Shown piece after piece: positions 22,339-35,171 of a stretch of 64,000 bases of DNA (its first letter is position 1; each line of letters starts with the position of its first letter). The position numbers and the translations under genes are program-made. The notes under the pieces were generated by a model. It saw only the letters and a list, made by a program, of their open reading frames with translations. It searched no databases and had not been told where the DNA came from. The stretch comes from Rutidosis leptorrhynchoides (lineage: Eukaryota > Streptophyta > Magnoliopsida > Asterales > Asteraceae), in assembly GCF_046630445.1 (NCBI RefSeq), contig NC_092341.1, positions 34,265,501 to 34,329,500 on the forward strand, read 5' to 3'.

Positions 22339-23832
22339 TCACAATCTACGCAATCCTTGAGACCTAACATGCTTAACAAATGCATCTCTAGGTATGGGTT
22401 TTGTCAGAGGATCTGCTACCATATCATGCGTAGATATGTACTCCATACTTACTTCCTTTCTTGCAATCTTGTCCTTCACATAATTGTACTTTATGTCAAT
22501 GTGCTTTTTTTTAGAATGAAACTTGGGGTCTTTTGAATATGCAATGGCAGCCTCATTATCAGAGTATATCAATGCTCGATCAATGGTATTGCCAACAACC
22601 CCCAAACAACTCAAAAATCGACTAAGCCACACAGCTTCTTGTGCAGCAGCTGAAAATGCCACAAATTCAGCTTCCATTGTAGACGATGCTACACATGATT
22701 GTTTTTTGCTACTCCAAGATATAGCACCTTTGTTTAACATAAAAACAAAGCCAGAGGTGGATTTTCTTTCATCCATATCTCTTCCTTAATCAGCATCAGT
22801 ATAGCCTCTCATTTACAGATCATTTCCTTCATAGCACAAAGAGTAATGACTAGTACCCTTAAGATACCTTAGTATCCTTTTTACGGCTTTCTAATGGGTT
22901 AAACCTAGATTGGATTGGTATCGGCTTACCATGCCAACAACAAAGCATATATCCGGTCTGGTACACATCATAGCATACATGAGACTTCCAACCGCACTAG
23001 CATAAGGAACATTTTTCATTTTCTTTTTCTCTTGTGGAGTTTGCGAACACTCTCTAATGCTCAACGTATCACCAATCGCCGTAGGAGTGTCTATTAGGTT
23101 ACACTTATGAATGTTAAAACGTTCAAGAATCTTGTTGATATAAGTCTCTTGTGAAAGAGCCAACAACTTCCTTGAGTGATCCCTTGAAATCTTAACTCCA
23201 AGGATTTATTCAGCTTCACCCATATCCTTCATTTTAAAGTTAGATGATAACCATATTTTAACCTCGAAAACATATTCCTTGTCATTTCCAGCAATCAATA
23301 TATCATCAACATATAATGACAATATGACTAGTTTTCCTTTAGACCTTTTGATATAAACGCAATTATCTTCACTGACAGCATTGAAGCCATGTGACGTGAT
23401 CACATTGTGAAAATGTATATACCATTGTCTTGATGACTGCTTGAGGCCATATATTGATTTAAGCAATCTACAAACCTTATGTTCGTGGCCTTCTTTGATG
23501 AAACCCGTTGGCTGTTCCATATAGATTTCTTAATCTAAATTTCCATTGAGGAAAGCAGTCTTTACATCCATTTGATGTAATTCAAGGTTCATACTTGCCA
23601 CTATTGCTAGAATCAAATGAATTGATGTGAGTCTTACAACAGGTGAAAACGTTTCCTCATAGTCAATCCCTTCCTGTTGATTGTAGCCTTTTGCCACAAG
23701 TCGAGCTTTGTATCTTTCAATACTACCATCAACTTTACGCTTTATTTTGAGAATCCACTTACTCCCAATGGCCTTTCTTCCTTTTGGAAGCTCAACCAAT
23801 TCCCAAACATTATTGGATTTCATAGACTCCAT
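22339..23832 (-). pseudogene. Copia reverse transcriptase-RNase H, broken
   Basis: This is the polymerase module of the Copia element, which would copy element RNA into cDNA. In order from 23832 it shows the RT segment [28 protein letters not shown], the catalytic box YVDDILIAGND (near 23300), then the SLMYAMMCTRPD block and the RNase H region with [12 protein letters not shown] and the ADPLTKPI end. Stops interrupt it near 23527, 23203 and 22888, and another lies just before 22776. The catalytic YVDD is retained, so loss is by nonsense codons rather than active-site change. The last ORF ends at 22339, about 1.05 kb before the PPT. Confidence 0.88.
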
Positions 23833-25332
23833 CTATTCTTCCATTGCTTTGAACCATTCATCTTTTGCAGGACAAGTGAGAGCTTCATTTATATTTGTTG
23901 GTTCATCCTCTTCTAGTTGAACCATAAAAGTATAACCATCTTCGATCTCATACCAAAGTGGAGGTTTACTTTGACAACTACTTCGTCGTGGTTGGTTATC
24001 CAATGAAACAGATTCTTGGTTTACCAAATTGCTCCCACTTGAATAAGAATTATGCTCAGTAGCAACGGGTTGAGATTCTTCGAAAACATGTTCTTGGTTT
24101 GCTATATTGCTACCACTCGGATTAGAATTATCTTCATTCGCAATAGGTTGAGGAGTTATATCTAAAGAAACAGATTCTTCATCTTCACTCCTCAAATTTC
24201 TCCCACTCGAATGAGGTAATTCTGTATTCTCAAATAAAGACCAATCTTTATCAAGATCCTCTTGTTTTGGAAACTCGTTTTCCAAGAATGTAACATCTCG
24301 AGATTCAAATTCAGTTATGCTCCCACTTTCGTGTTCACCCAGAAACACATAACCTTTTGATTGTTCAGAGTATCTTATGAAAACACATTTCTTTCCTCTT
24401 CGACCTAATTTTCCATATTTGTGTGAGGAATCCAAAGTATACGCTGCACAACCCTAAGGTCTTAAAACATTCAAGTCAGGTTTGCGACCTGTCCATAACT
24501 CATATGGTGTGGAAGTTACAGATTTTCAAGGCACGCGATTAAGTACAAATATGGCAGTTAACAAAGCATCACCCCAAAAAGTGATAGGTAAATTTGCTTG
24601 TGCCATCATTGACCTAACCATTTCAAGAAGCGTTCTATTCCGCCTTTCTGTAACACCATTTTGTTGCGGAGTCCTAGGAGTAGTTAATAGACATTGAATA
24701 CCATTAGCATCACATAGAGCTTTGAACGAATCAGATAGGTATTCACGTCCTCGATCGGTTCTTAATGCTTTAATCTTACGTTCTAATTGATTCTCAACAA
24801 AATTCATATAACTTTGAAAACAATCCAACGCTTCGGATTTGTGAGAGATCAAGTAGACGTAACCGAATCGAGAATAATCATCAATGAATGTGATGAAACA
24901 ATACGCTCCATGCCTTGCTTGAACATTCATAGGACCACTTATATCCGAATGTATTAGTTGCAATGGATAATCGGCACGAGTTCCTTTTCCAAATGGTTTT
25001 CTCGCAGTTTTTCCTGCCAGACAATGCTCACAAGTGGATAATTTCACTTTATCAATATTAGCCAGTAAACCATCTCTAGCTAATCTATTCATTCTTTGTT
25101 GGCCGATATGACCAAGTCTAGCATGCCAATTGTTTACATCATTAACAAACTTATTAGAAGATGCAACTAAGGAAAAACATGGTTTATTATTAAGATAATC
25201 AACATCCATCATGATAAAACCATTAAGAACATAACCAAAACCATAAGAGTTTATTCCCAAAGACAACTTAACAACATTATCATGAAAGTACCAATGAAAA
25301 CTAAGTCTTAACAAAACCAAAACAGAAATCAA
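23833..25332 (-). pseudogene. Copia integrase and linker, broken
   Basis: The integrase would insert element cDNA. Visible are the zinc-binding region (HARLGHIGQQRMNRL, then STCEHCLAGK), the catalytic core with SDISGPM (first Asp), the second Asp in LRTDRGREYLS, and the Glu in the PQQNGVTERRNRTL segment. The core ORF runs 25332-24526. A frame break or stop separates it from the acidic linker ORF (24435-23833) that leads into RT. All three acidic catalytic residues appear intact. Confidence 0.87.
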
Positions 25333-25629
25333 ATTTCGACGAATTTGAGGAGCATATAAAACATCATGTAGGATTAAGGTTCGTCCTTCACCATGACTAA
25401 CTTACATGACCCGATCCCTTCAACTGGAACTCTTGAGTTGTTTCCTACATAAATCCACATAGCTCCATGAGAAACTCACCGAAATTCTACAAAGGTGTCT
25501 TTGTCCTTAGCTACATGGTCTGTTGCTCCTGACTCTACAATCTACAAAGGTTGAGATTCAGTTAAGAAAACAAAACTAGCAACACAAAGTTTGCTAACAT
25601 AAGCATCGTAAGAATATACCTTTTTAGGC

Positions 25630-26443
25630 TCAGGACAATCACGAGCAAAATGCCCTTTGTTGCTACAATTGTAGCATTTTACCTTTGCAATGTTCCCTTG
25701 CCACGATGATTGGTGTTTGGCCTTTTATTGGACTTATAAGTTTCTTTACCCTTATGGTGATGAAACTTGCGCTTATGCCCAAAAGCATTTTTAGAGCTTA
25801 TCGCCATATTCACCTCAGTGATTGACCTACTGGCCTCAATCTGATCTTCTTCTAGCTCTAAATGGCGCGCACAGTCCTCAAAAGTCTTGATGTTCTCATT
25901 ATGTGTGAGATGCATTTTCATTTGCTCCCAACTTTGAGGTAAGGAACGGATCATAGCTTGAACCTGTTGTTCATCAGTAAGAACATGACCTGCGTTTCTC
26001 AATTCACTTATCATGTTTGACATTTATCTGACATGCTTTTTCATGGTATAATCAGACTTCTTTTTATATTGGTCAAACTTGATAGTGAGAGATCTTAGTT
26101 TGGTCACCGAGGTTGCACCAAACTTGTCAGCCAATGCTTTCCACATATCTTTTGCTAGTTCATACTTGCAAAAATCACGCATGATGTCATCATCCATGCT
26201 ACTCAGCAACGTAATGCGAGCAATGGTGTTCTTACATTTCCAAGCGATGTACACTTCAACATCCTTTTTATGTTGTTCCGTATCACCCACCTCAGTTACT
26301 TCCATTGATTGAGTAAGAGAAACAAGAGCCTCTTGCTCTTCCAACACATATTCGAGTTTCATGCTCCATATTTCGTAGTTATCACCATTCAACTTAACAC
26401 CCTTGTTAAGTTCAGCAACAATGTTTTTTGATGCGGAAGCCAT
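25630..26443 (-). pseudogene. Copia gag with zinc knuckle, broken
   Basis: The capsid protein of the element, starting at MASASKN (26443). It contains LNGDNYEIWSMKLEYVL and the helical MWKALADKFG block typical of Copia gag. An in-frame stop lies at 26024-26026 between MKKHVR and MSNMISEL. A frameshift near 25680 precedes the CCHC knuckle, whose residues CYNCSNKGHFARDC read in the next frame near 25675-25635. These breaks make it non-functional. Confidence 0.87.
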
Positions 26444-26446
26444 GAT

Positions 26447-27629
26447 CGAACACAAAATTCTATATAAAAGGCATTTATGCAAGATTAGTTATATCCATAA
26501 AAAAATGCAATTGTCTTGCAACTATATTATCTTATTAATAATAGGTTATCATAGGCTATAGAGAAAAAGGTCATCATGTTTCCAATTATCATCTATAAAA
26601 CCTATTATGAAACTATCACTAACGCAATAATATATACAAGATTATAAATTCCTATAAATCCGAATTGGCACGACTTTTTGGTACAACAAAATGTAAGAAA
26701 AAAATCAATTCAAATCAGTGTTCTCATAAACATTGATGTATGTAGTATAAGATATTCATGATATTGTGATCATTATTATCTTAAGCATGTTTAATTGAAA
26801 TATTATGAAAAACATAAAAAAAAATATCATTAGCAATATGTACATTTAATATCTACTCCAAAAATTAATCACCATAAATTAATATGTTGAAGTAGGCAAA
26901 TAGGCATCACTCCAATATAAAACATAAACATATGCTTGTTGACGTTTTAGTTGCAAGCCCACAAGGTAATAAAAAAATAATAATAATGACTATTTTAATA
27001 AAAAAAAATTGTCTACATGTAGAACAATTAATTATGTACTCAATGATAATGCTAATTATCTTATCAATCTCTAATACTATTATATTAGTTAAAAAAATGA
27101 ATCGTAATAGCTAACATACGAATCCATTTTCATACATTCAGGTCAAAGAGTCTATATTAAAAAATTGTAAACATATACCTAAAAGGTTGCATTTCATTAA
27201 AAGTGTATTATTTACCTTTTTCTTTTAAAACTAATGATTCATTTATGCACAAATTAATGTTGTATATGAGTAGAATGTATCCACCATTCAACCATGACAG
27301 TGACCATAAAAGGTACAATTATTCAACTTAACATTTTCATCATTCAACCATGACAGTGACTATAAAGGGTATAATTATCCAACTTAAAAAATATTTCATC
27401 TAATTGTTGTCCTTTTATTTATAATAACAAAAGAAAATTTATTATTAACATGAACATCAACATAAAAGGGATATGCAATCATACATCATACATATAACAG
27501 AGGCATGTATTTGATACTCGTAATATTTAGCATATACCTTGAAATATGGAAAACATATTTATATTATATAACACATCAAATATAACAAGAGATGAAAAGG
27601 TAATTATTTGACCAGGAAATAAACATCAA
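26447..27629. other. Copia 5' untranslated leader, no gene
   Basis: AT-rich, stop-dense sequence between PBS and gag, including a near repeat around cattcaaccatgacagtga (about 27283 and 27342). I see no coding or RNA gene. Confidence 0.5.
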
Positions 27630-27642
27630 GCTCTGATACAAA
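27630..27642 (-). other. Copia primer-binding site (variant)
   Basis: On the minus strand this reads tttgtatcagagc and directly abuts the 5' LTR at 27643. It differs by one base from the usual tggtatcagagc core. Confidence 0.75.
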
Positions 27643-28071
27643 TGTTGTATAAATATAAATTCGAGACATACCGAATACGAGCAACGAAAATGAGTAGGAT
27701 CGACGTTTAGATCACCGGTCAGGAAAGCGATCACCAGTAGGAAGGCTTTCTAGTTTCACAGCCTAAGTTCCTTCTATGGTTTGCAATGTTCCACTTGAAC
27801 AACTATACTCACAATTTTACCACTTATTAGTGTATGATTTTCTCAATGATTTGATGTGTGTTTCTTGTGTTTTTGTGTGTCTTACAAGAAGAGTTTAACT
27901 CCCTATTTATAGATACAATAGAGTACTTATTACCATGTACTACCAAAAGTACATAGTACTTATTACCTTTGTAAGTGTACTAAATGGTACTTATTACCAT
28001 TAGTGTACTACCAAGTAAATGGTGGGTCAAACACAATGAGTTTGTGGGTGTACCACAAATAATATCCAAAA
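27643..28071 (-). repeat. Copia 5' LTR (429 bp)
   Basis: Intact partner of the split 3' LTR. Its outer end reads ccaaaa rather than ccaaca, a mutation of the terminal CA, but the adjacent ggttg duplication fixes the boundary. Confidence 0.9.
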
Positions 28072-28076
28072 GGTTG

Positions 28077-28255
28077 TTTACCCACAAAACTACACAATCG
28101 ACATACAGATTGCTCCATATTCGTACAAACCCATATTTCATAATCGCTAGGACGCTCATTCTAATGCGTCGAACTGATTGCATAGTTGGCTATAAACTCA
28201 ACGGTGTCTAATAGTCTGTTATTCTATGTTTTGATTTGTGCAGGAAATACTGAAT
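28077..28255. other. Ancestral sequence between two TE insertions
   Basis: It continues across the solo LTR into 57681 and beyond. A possible 3' splice site (ttgtgcag, ending 28243) is followed by gaaatactgaat, which joins 57681-57697 and a gtaata donor-like site when the LTR is removed. This is weak evidence for an old exon cut by the insertion. Confidence 0.3.
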
Positions 28256-30750
28256 TGTGACGCCCTAAAATCGAAAAGAAATTTTTTTTAAACATAAATT
28301 TGTCCCAGTTATATGGCGCGACGCGCGCTAACACCACACATGATGCTCAATACAGGTTCAAAATTCAGGCTTAAAACTACGTAATATGGCGCGGCGCGCC
28401 AAGTCCTTGCACGACTCGCAATAGAGCAGGATCTGATTCTGCAGCTCCGACAATAAGTCTTGCCCCAAAAATCATTCATTACACAAACATTACAACGTAC
28501 CTGAGCATTCCAGCTATTTTAAGTATTTTAAATTCAAATGACTAATACATAATATTAACATAAACATTCATGTCGACTTTTAGCTTACAAAACATTTACC
28601 AAAAACACTTTTAACAAACTAGCGTCACACAAGCGGTTCTAGAGCTTTAGTCCAAAAGAAACTTGCATACCACTTTACCCTACGTCGATGCTCCACTAGT
28701 CCTTAGCTATCGCCTTACCTTCTCGATGTTTGCTTGATCCTACAAAACATACATTCATAAAAGCGTAAGCTTATGTGACGACCCGAAAATTTCCGACCAA
28801 ATTTAAACTTAATCTTTATATGATTCCAACATGATAAGCAAAGTCTGTAAGGTTGAGTCTCAAAAATTTTGAACTATTTCATATATGCAATTACCCTTCA
28901 ACTATCTCCGACGATTCACGGACAGTAATTGTAAATAAATGTGTATACATATAAATATAAATATAAATATAAATATATGTATATATATTTATAATAACTA
29001 AAAATAATAATATACGATATAATTAAATTGTTATTAAAGTAAATCTATACATATATAGAGAGAGAGTATATCATATATAATTATTTAATAATTTTAATGC
29101 TCTTTGGGCATTTCGATTATCATTTAGAGAAGTTTAATTCGAACTTAAATGATTTTAAAATAAACGGTGATCAGAAAATGAGTTCTATAAATTTTAGGCT
29201 TATTAAAAAATGTATTTAGGAACTATTTGTTAAGTTTTAGCACTTTTTATATTTTACTCAGAATTAAGAGGGACAGTTGATGTAGTTTTTATTTAATAAA
29301 TTAATGACCAAATTTTACACCATAATGACCAAAATAAATAAATATAGTTAATCTAAAAATTTGGGATTTTTCTAAGTACTTTTATCCGCCATTGATTAAC
29401 AACGGAAAACGAAATGATAGTCCGAAATTATCATGTCGACAGAAAGATCCAACTGATCCTGCTGCTATCCTATTTCTTTCTTTTTAATTCACAAGACATA
29501 TTATAGTACTATATTTGTTATTATAATATATATTTATGTTCAGTTGGTTATCCGTGATTGAATAGGCAAAAGTAATACATACAAAAGTGATATAATGCGT
29601 TACTGTTTTTAAGTTTGATTCCTTTCCAACTTGCTTTATAATATAATTAGATAGTAGATCGAAAGACTGCACGCTTATCTTCTTTATCATTTTATATTCA
29701 TTTCACCAATTGTGAATTTCATATATGAAAACATATGCACACGGGTCATACTTGATAAAAACATCTCACTTACTCTATTATCACTTACTCTATTATGAGT
29801 TATATTATAATATATATTGAATTGAGTCCATATACCACATAACAAACTTATTCTTCTTCTCCACCGAACCATCATCCACCATTTTCATCACTAGTTGTTT
29901 TCTTTGTCTCATCGTCAAAACCTACAACTAATATCATCACCGGCCACCACACTCGTACACCAACCTTCACCTCTCACGACCACCTTCTTCCTCCATCACC
30001 ACTCAACACTCAATTACAGCTGCTATGTTGATTTCCATCGTGGTCTCCTGCTGCTAATTATATACGTACGACCTCACCATCACCATGTAAGAACCTACTT
30101 GTTTTTCTGTTTTGTTCAAAGACTAAACCACCAAAACATCAACCACTTGGTGCTCGAACTTTACTACCTCCATTAGTTTCTGTTCCACGCTGAAAACGAC
30201 AACATCAAACCACCAATTTGAGCTTTGTGGTTCGTTTGGCATCCCCACTTACACACCACTAAACGCAACACCGTAACTAGCTTGAGGACTACTACTAATC
30301 GTCTCTATTACTATGCAAGTAAAACGATTTAGAACCAAACCACTCAATTACCATCACCACTTCCACCATGACCAAACCCGCTAAACTTCTTACTACTACT
30401 ATTAACTTCTTCTACTCGACAACCACACAAACCCACATATCTTTTGTTACCTGTTCGACTGCTACTGCTTCTTTCTGTCACCGGTTAATGTTTCCACAAA
30501 AAACCACTAACCGTCACCTTTAAAACGGCTACAACTTCCTGCTCGACTTCAACCCAAAAATCACCGTTTGAAAACCAACACAATAGTTATAAAATCAAAC
30601 CTGCAGCCTGCAATAATGTGTTATTGTTATAAACTACTAAATTGATACTTTTTCTTTTTGGCCGACAATCACTAAACAAAACATTCTCCACCTCTAGCTA
30701 ATCAATATGGTGGACCAAGGATGATTATTTCACGTGTTAAACTAAGTCTC

Positions 30751-32515
30751 TGATATTGCTCAAAATGAACATATATTTAGTCACAATATCTCTCCTAAAT
30801 AATAAATTTTCATATGTAATTGTATTATATTTCCATTTTAATTGTATAAATAAATAAAAGTGAAGATGGAGTACGATAATGAAGATTAAAGAAGAAAATG
30901 GTTAAAAACACTCAACGTACAAGTGATGTTCCAAGATGTACAAAACCTTAATGCTTAAATGAAAGTGTACAAGTTCTTGAAAGCTCAAAGTACAAGATTT
31001 TTTTTTAACTCTTTAAAACATACCCAACAAGGTACAAGTAACAGAGCAATATGTACAAGAAAACAAAACATGAAGACCAGTTTCAGACAACCTGGCATTC
31101 GCAAGTTTATCATCAGCATACCAATCTTTAGTGGCTTCCACTCTTTATGCAATTGGAATTTAATATGTGATAAAAAGGGGTCTGCATGTTTTTATTTTTG
31201 ATTAAAGAATGAAAAAGAAATATGAAATGGCTCAATTTAAGTGGAAAATGGGCATGATGATTAAGGCATGATACTTTACGGAGTATATAAAATGAGCCTT
31301 GGGGAATGAGAATGGAAGGCAGAGAAAAATATTACTCTGTACTATTTTTATTCTTACTCCGTTCGTTTGTTTCGAAGTTTAAATTTTAAGTATTAGTCTG
31401 GGTGTTATAATCAATATTGTACGAGTGTTGTAATTGAAGATTTCTACCGTGTTGAATTAATGGAAGCTAAGAACTTTTCTGTAAGTATTATTTATTTTTC
31501 TACCATGTTTAGTAGCTAATTTGTTATTATGCTTATTTAACCCAAGTAGTTATTATGTTTGACTAAAAATAGAAAATGGGTTGATTTAATTTGTACAACG
31601 ATTAATATTTAGATAAAGAACGACCTTAAAGGAGATTGGGGTTTTAACTATTAATGGGTATGGTAAAATAATTAAGTGACAACTTGTTAAATTACCACTA
31701 CTTATAATTTACTATATGCATAAATAACCACATACGTTGACCGGACACGGAAGACGGGTTATTTACATATATGGTAAATTATTCATTGAAACGGACACGT
31801 GAATTGATTAATGGTTAAAAGACTAGTTAAAATTAAGGTGGGTTACATTCAGTGACAACTGGTGTAATTATTGACATACGTGATAACCGCGTCAAACCAT
31901 CTAAATAGTAATTAGTTAGAATATTTAACTGTGGTTACAAGATAGAATGACGAGGACACTCGCATTTGATGCTTGTAATTATAGGACTGCACTGGACAAC
32001 TCCAGGTGGACATATTAAATATTCTACGGGTGCAAGGAAAATTAACCCAGGGTAACAAGTAAAAAGTAAAAGTCAAACATCGTAACTACGGAAGTTAAAT
32101 AAGCATAATACTCTTTTTATTGTATTTTCATTTCGTTTAGTTAAAGTACTTTATTTTTACCGCAGTAATTTTTATTTACTTTGTTGCTTTATTCTAGTTT
32201 AAATTTACTATATTGTTGTTTGAATTAAAAAGAAAAGCCAAAGAGACAAACCGGTCGTTAAACGGTAAATCTCTCGAAAATTACTATTAATTATATATAT
32301 TACTAAATCTAGCCTAATTTACTTAATTTACCTAGTTAAACCTAGTAAGAACACCTGATAAAAATGTCCACGGATCGACCTCTCGGACTTTACCCTAGCT
32401 ATATTACTATACGATAGGTATACTTGCCTTTTGTGTTTTAGTTTAATTTAGGTGATTTCCCGTAGTAATTAGTGTAAAAATAATAACCGTTTCGTACACC
32501 CCATAAAACACATCA
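30751..32515 (+). repeat. Athila 5' LTR (1,765 bp)
   Basis: tgatattgctc to aaaacacatca. It includes a TATA-like gagtatataaaatg near 31280 (also in the 3' LTR). Confidence 0.92.
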
Positions 32516-32521
32516 AGTTTT

Positions 32522-32539
32522 TGGCGCCGCTGCCGGGGA
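32522..32539 (+). other. Athila primer-binding site, tRNA-Asp type
   Basis: tggcgccgctgccgggga, six bases after the LTR, close to the tRNA-Asp complementary site usual in Athila. Confidence 0.85.
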
Positions 32540-33353
32540 CACTTTTTGTGTCTTTACATAGTACATCTTGTCACCTTAACACATTTAGTCATAGCTAGAT
32601 TGAGTAATCTATGTTGCGATGTAAAAAAAACATGTATCTTTGTTGAGTTTTTAATAATAATAATAAAAAGTCTACTGCCTTTCAAAAAAAAAGTTAGATA
32701 AGATAAAAGTAAAATAAAGATAATTTACACAGCAGCATCGAATTATAAATAATATGAAATTGTATTACATGTTTTAATGTAATTAACTTTGTTCATTTTG
32801 TCGTTTAGTTAAATAAGCATAACACATCGAATTATACATGTTTTAGTTAAATGAGCACTCTGAACGAACACATCATTTTGTCGTTTAGTAGCTAAATTCG
32901 TTCAAGTTCCTTGTCGATCATTTTTACCATATTTTTAAAAAAAATAAAAAAAAATTTTGATGGACAATATTGAATGACGAGCAAGTTTTATGGTCAAAAA
33001 TTGATATTGGGACAAGCAAGTTTTAGTTTAATGAATTCATGTGCTGTCATCATACTTTAATTAATAATAATTAAAGTTTTATTTAGTGTTTTAATTAATA
33101 ATAATAGTAGTTAGGTTTTGACTTAATTAATAATAAGTATTTAGGTTATTTAATTGTTAAGTTAAGTAATTATATATTTTAGGATAATTAGTATTAAAAT
33201 ATAAGATTAGTTTATAAAATATAAAATTAGTTTAAATAATAAATATGATAAATATTTTTTTTAGTTATCAATTTTTTTAGAATTTTTAAATTAATAAATT
33301 AGTTAGTTTTATAAGTTTTAGATTATTCTTAGTTGTAATAGGTTAAGTAGTGA
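32540..33353 (+). other. Athila leader, no gene
   Basis: Very AT-rich untranslated sequence with TAATAATAA runs between the PBS and the gag ATG. Nothing coding is seen. Confidence 0.6.
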
Positions 33354-35171
33354 ATGCACCGAGCAAGACGTTCACCACTTTTCATACGTTCACCACCTGT
33401 AACCCGATCAAGACATCTAGCCAATATTGTTGCCATTGATTTTTCTTTAGAATCATCATCTAGTCAAACGAGTACTCCAATTCAAATTTCCGATAATCCA
33501 TTTTTTGGACCCGACCTCACAATTGAGAACCCGGAGGATATTCAAGGATAATTCAGAGATCCTGAACCACTAATATTTCCTCCTGAACCACCAATCATTC
33601 AACCAGAGATTGTCGAGGAAGAAACCATTAAATCAGAATCCTCTAGTGATTCAGATTCAACAAATTCAATCATGGAAAATCAGGAACCTCTAAGTATGGT
33701 AGATCGAATGAGAGCCACACGCACTGGCCAAGGTCATGCCATTACTCAACCAGACATTAATGCGCCAAATTATGAAATCAAAGGACAAATCCTACACATG
33801 GTAACTAATCAATGCCAATTTAGTGGTACGCCAAAAGAAGATCCAAACAAACATCTTCGAACCTTTAATAGGATTTGTACTCTATTCAAAATCAGAGAAG
33901 TTGAGGATGAACAGATCTAGCTCATGTTGTTTCCCTGGACTTTAAAGGGAAAAGCCAAAGATTGGTTACAATCGTTACCCGAAGGAGCGATTGACACATG
34001 GGATGTTTTAGTTGAGAAATTTCTTAAACAATTCTTTCCGGCATCTAAAGCCGTGAGACTTCAAGGAGAAATTGTTACGTTCACACAAAAGCCAAATGAA
34101 ACATTATATGAGGCATGGACAAGATTCGGAAAGTTGTTGAGAGGATGTCCTCAGCATGGTTTAGACACTTATCAAATAGTGCAAATATTCTACCTAGGAT
34201 GCGACGTTGCTACAAGAAAAGACATCGACACAGCAGCTGGTGGTTCCATTATGAAGAAAACCGCAACTGAAGCTCACAAAATTATTGATAACACTACCTC
34301 CCACTCACATGAGTGGCACCAGGAAAAATATATCTTTCGTTCATCTAAAGCGGCTAGAGCTGATTCTAGCGATGACTTTGATTCCATTTCCGCAAAGTTA
34401 GATGCTATCGATAGACGAATGGAAAAGATGACTAAAGATATTCACGCGATACGAATCAGTTGTGAGCAGTGTGGGGGGCCACATTTGACGAAAGATTGTT
34501 TCGGTGTTGAACAAACGATGGAACAACATGAGAATATTTCCTACATGAACCAAAGGTCGGGAAATAATTATCAAAATAATTATCAACCGCCAAGGAATAA
34601 TTTCAACCGACCTTACAACACTCCATACAATCCAAATGGGCCCAACAATAACTCGTATAACCAACAAGGTACTAGCAATTAGCAAAGACCTGGTTTTCTT
34701 AATAAGCCACTACAAATCGACGAGAAAAAGCCAAACCTGGAGGAAATGATGACAAAGCTCATGGAATCCCAAGCACAGTTTGTTGCATCTCAAAAACAAA
34801 CTAATGAACAAAACTCGCAATCATTCAGACGCCAACAAGCTTCTATCCAAAACTTGGAACAAGAAGTAAGTAACCTAGCAAGGTTAATTGGTGAAAGAAA
34901 GCTAGGGAGTTTACCGAGTGACATGAATACCAACCCTCGAAATGAAGCAGCCAAAGCAATTACCACCAGAAGTGGTTTGACACTTACGCCACCTGTTATA
35001 CCAGTCATTTCCGATTATCCTGTTCCACCACCACAACCAGGACCAGAGAAGGCGACTGAACCAGTAGTTGAGAAAGCAAATGAACAACAAGCTGAAATCC
35101 CAGAAGGTTCAGTACGACCTAAACCATACATTAAACCATATCAACCACCGCTTCCTTACCCGAGCAAACAA
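33354..35171 (+). pseudogene. Athila gag, interrupted by stops
   Basis: Capsid part of one long frame that runs to 38948. Visible are MLFPWTLKGKAKDWLQSLP and FLKQFFPASKAVRLQGEI of the Retrotrans_gag domain (near 33924-34080), a knuckle-like CEQCGGPHLTKDC (near 34460), an Asn/Tyr-rich tract (34560-34680) and a Pro-rich linker. In-frame stops lie at 33549-33551 (TAA), 33918-33920 (TAG) and 34680-34682 (TAG). No frameshift was found between them, since the spacings are multiples of three. Confidence 0.88.

Larger units (their letters stand above)
7757..28071 (-). mobile_element. Degenerate Ty1/Copia element hosting a nested Tekay
   Basis: Two 429-bp LTRs flank a 6.4-kb interior with gag, integrase, RT and RNase H remnants in Copia order. 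The target duplication is ggttg on both sides (7752-7756 and 28072-28076). The 3' LTR (left) is split by the Tekay insertion at 7834-20919; removing it and one cctgt rejoins a 429-bp LTR. By eye the two LTRs differ at about 13-14 sites (about 3%). With an assumed 1.3e-8 substitutions per site per year this means roughly 1.2 My. The coding region has several stops and at least one frameshift. Confidence 0.92.

Noticed and set aside
29895-30176. 93-codon Ser/His/Thr-rich ORF
   Set aside because: Lies in the CA-rich leader-like part of a solo LTR, with compositional bias and no domain.
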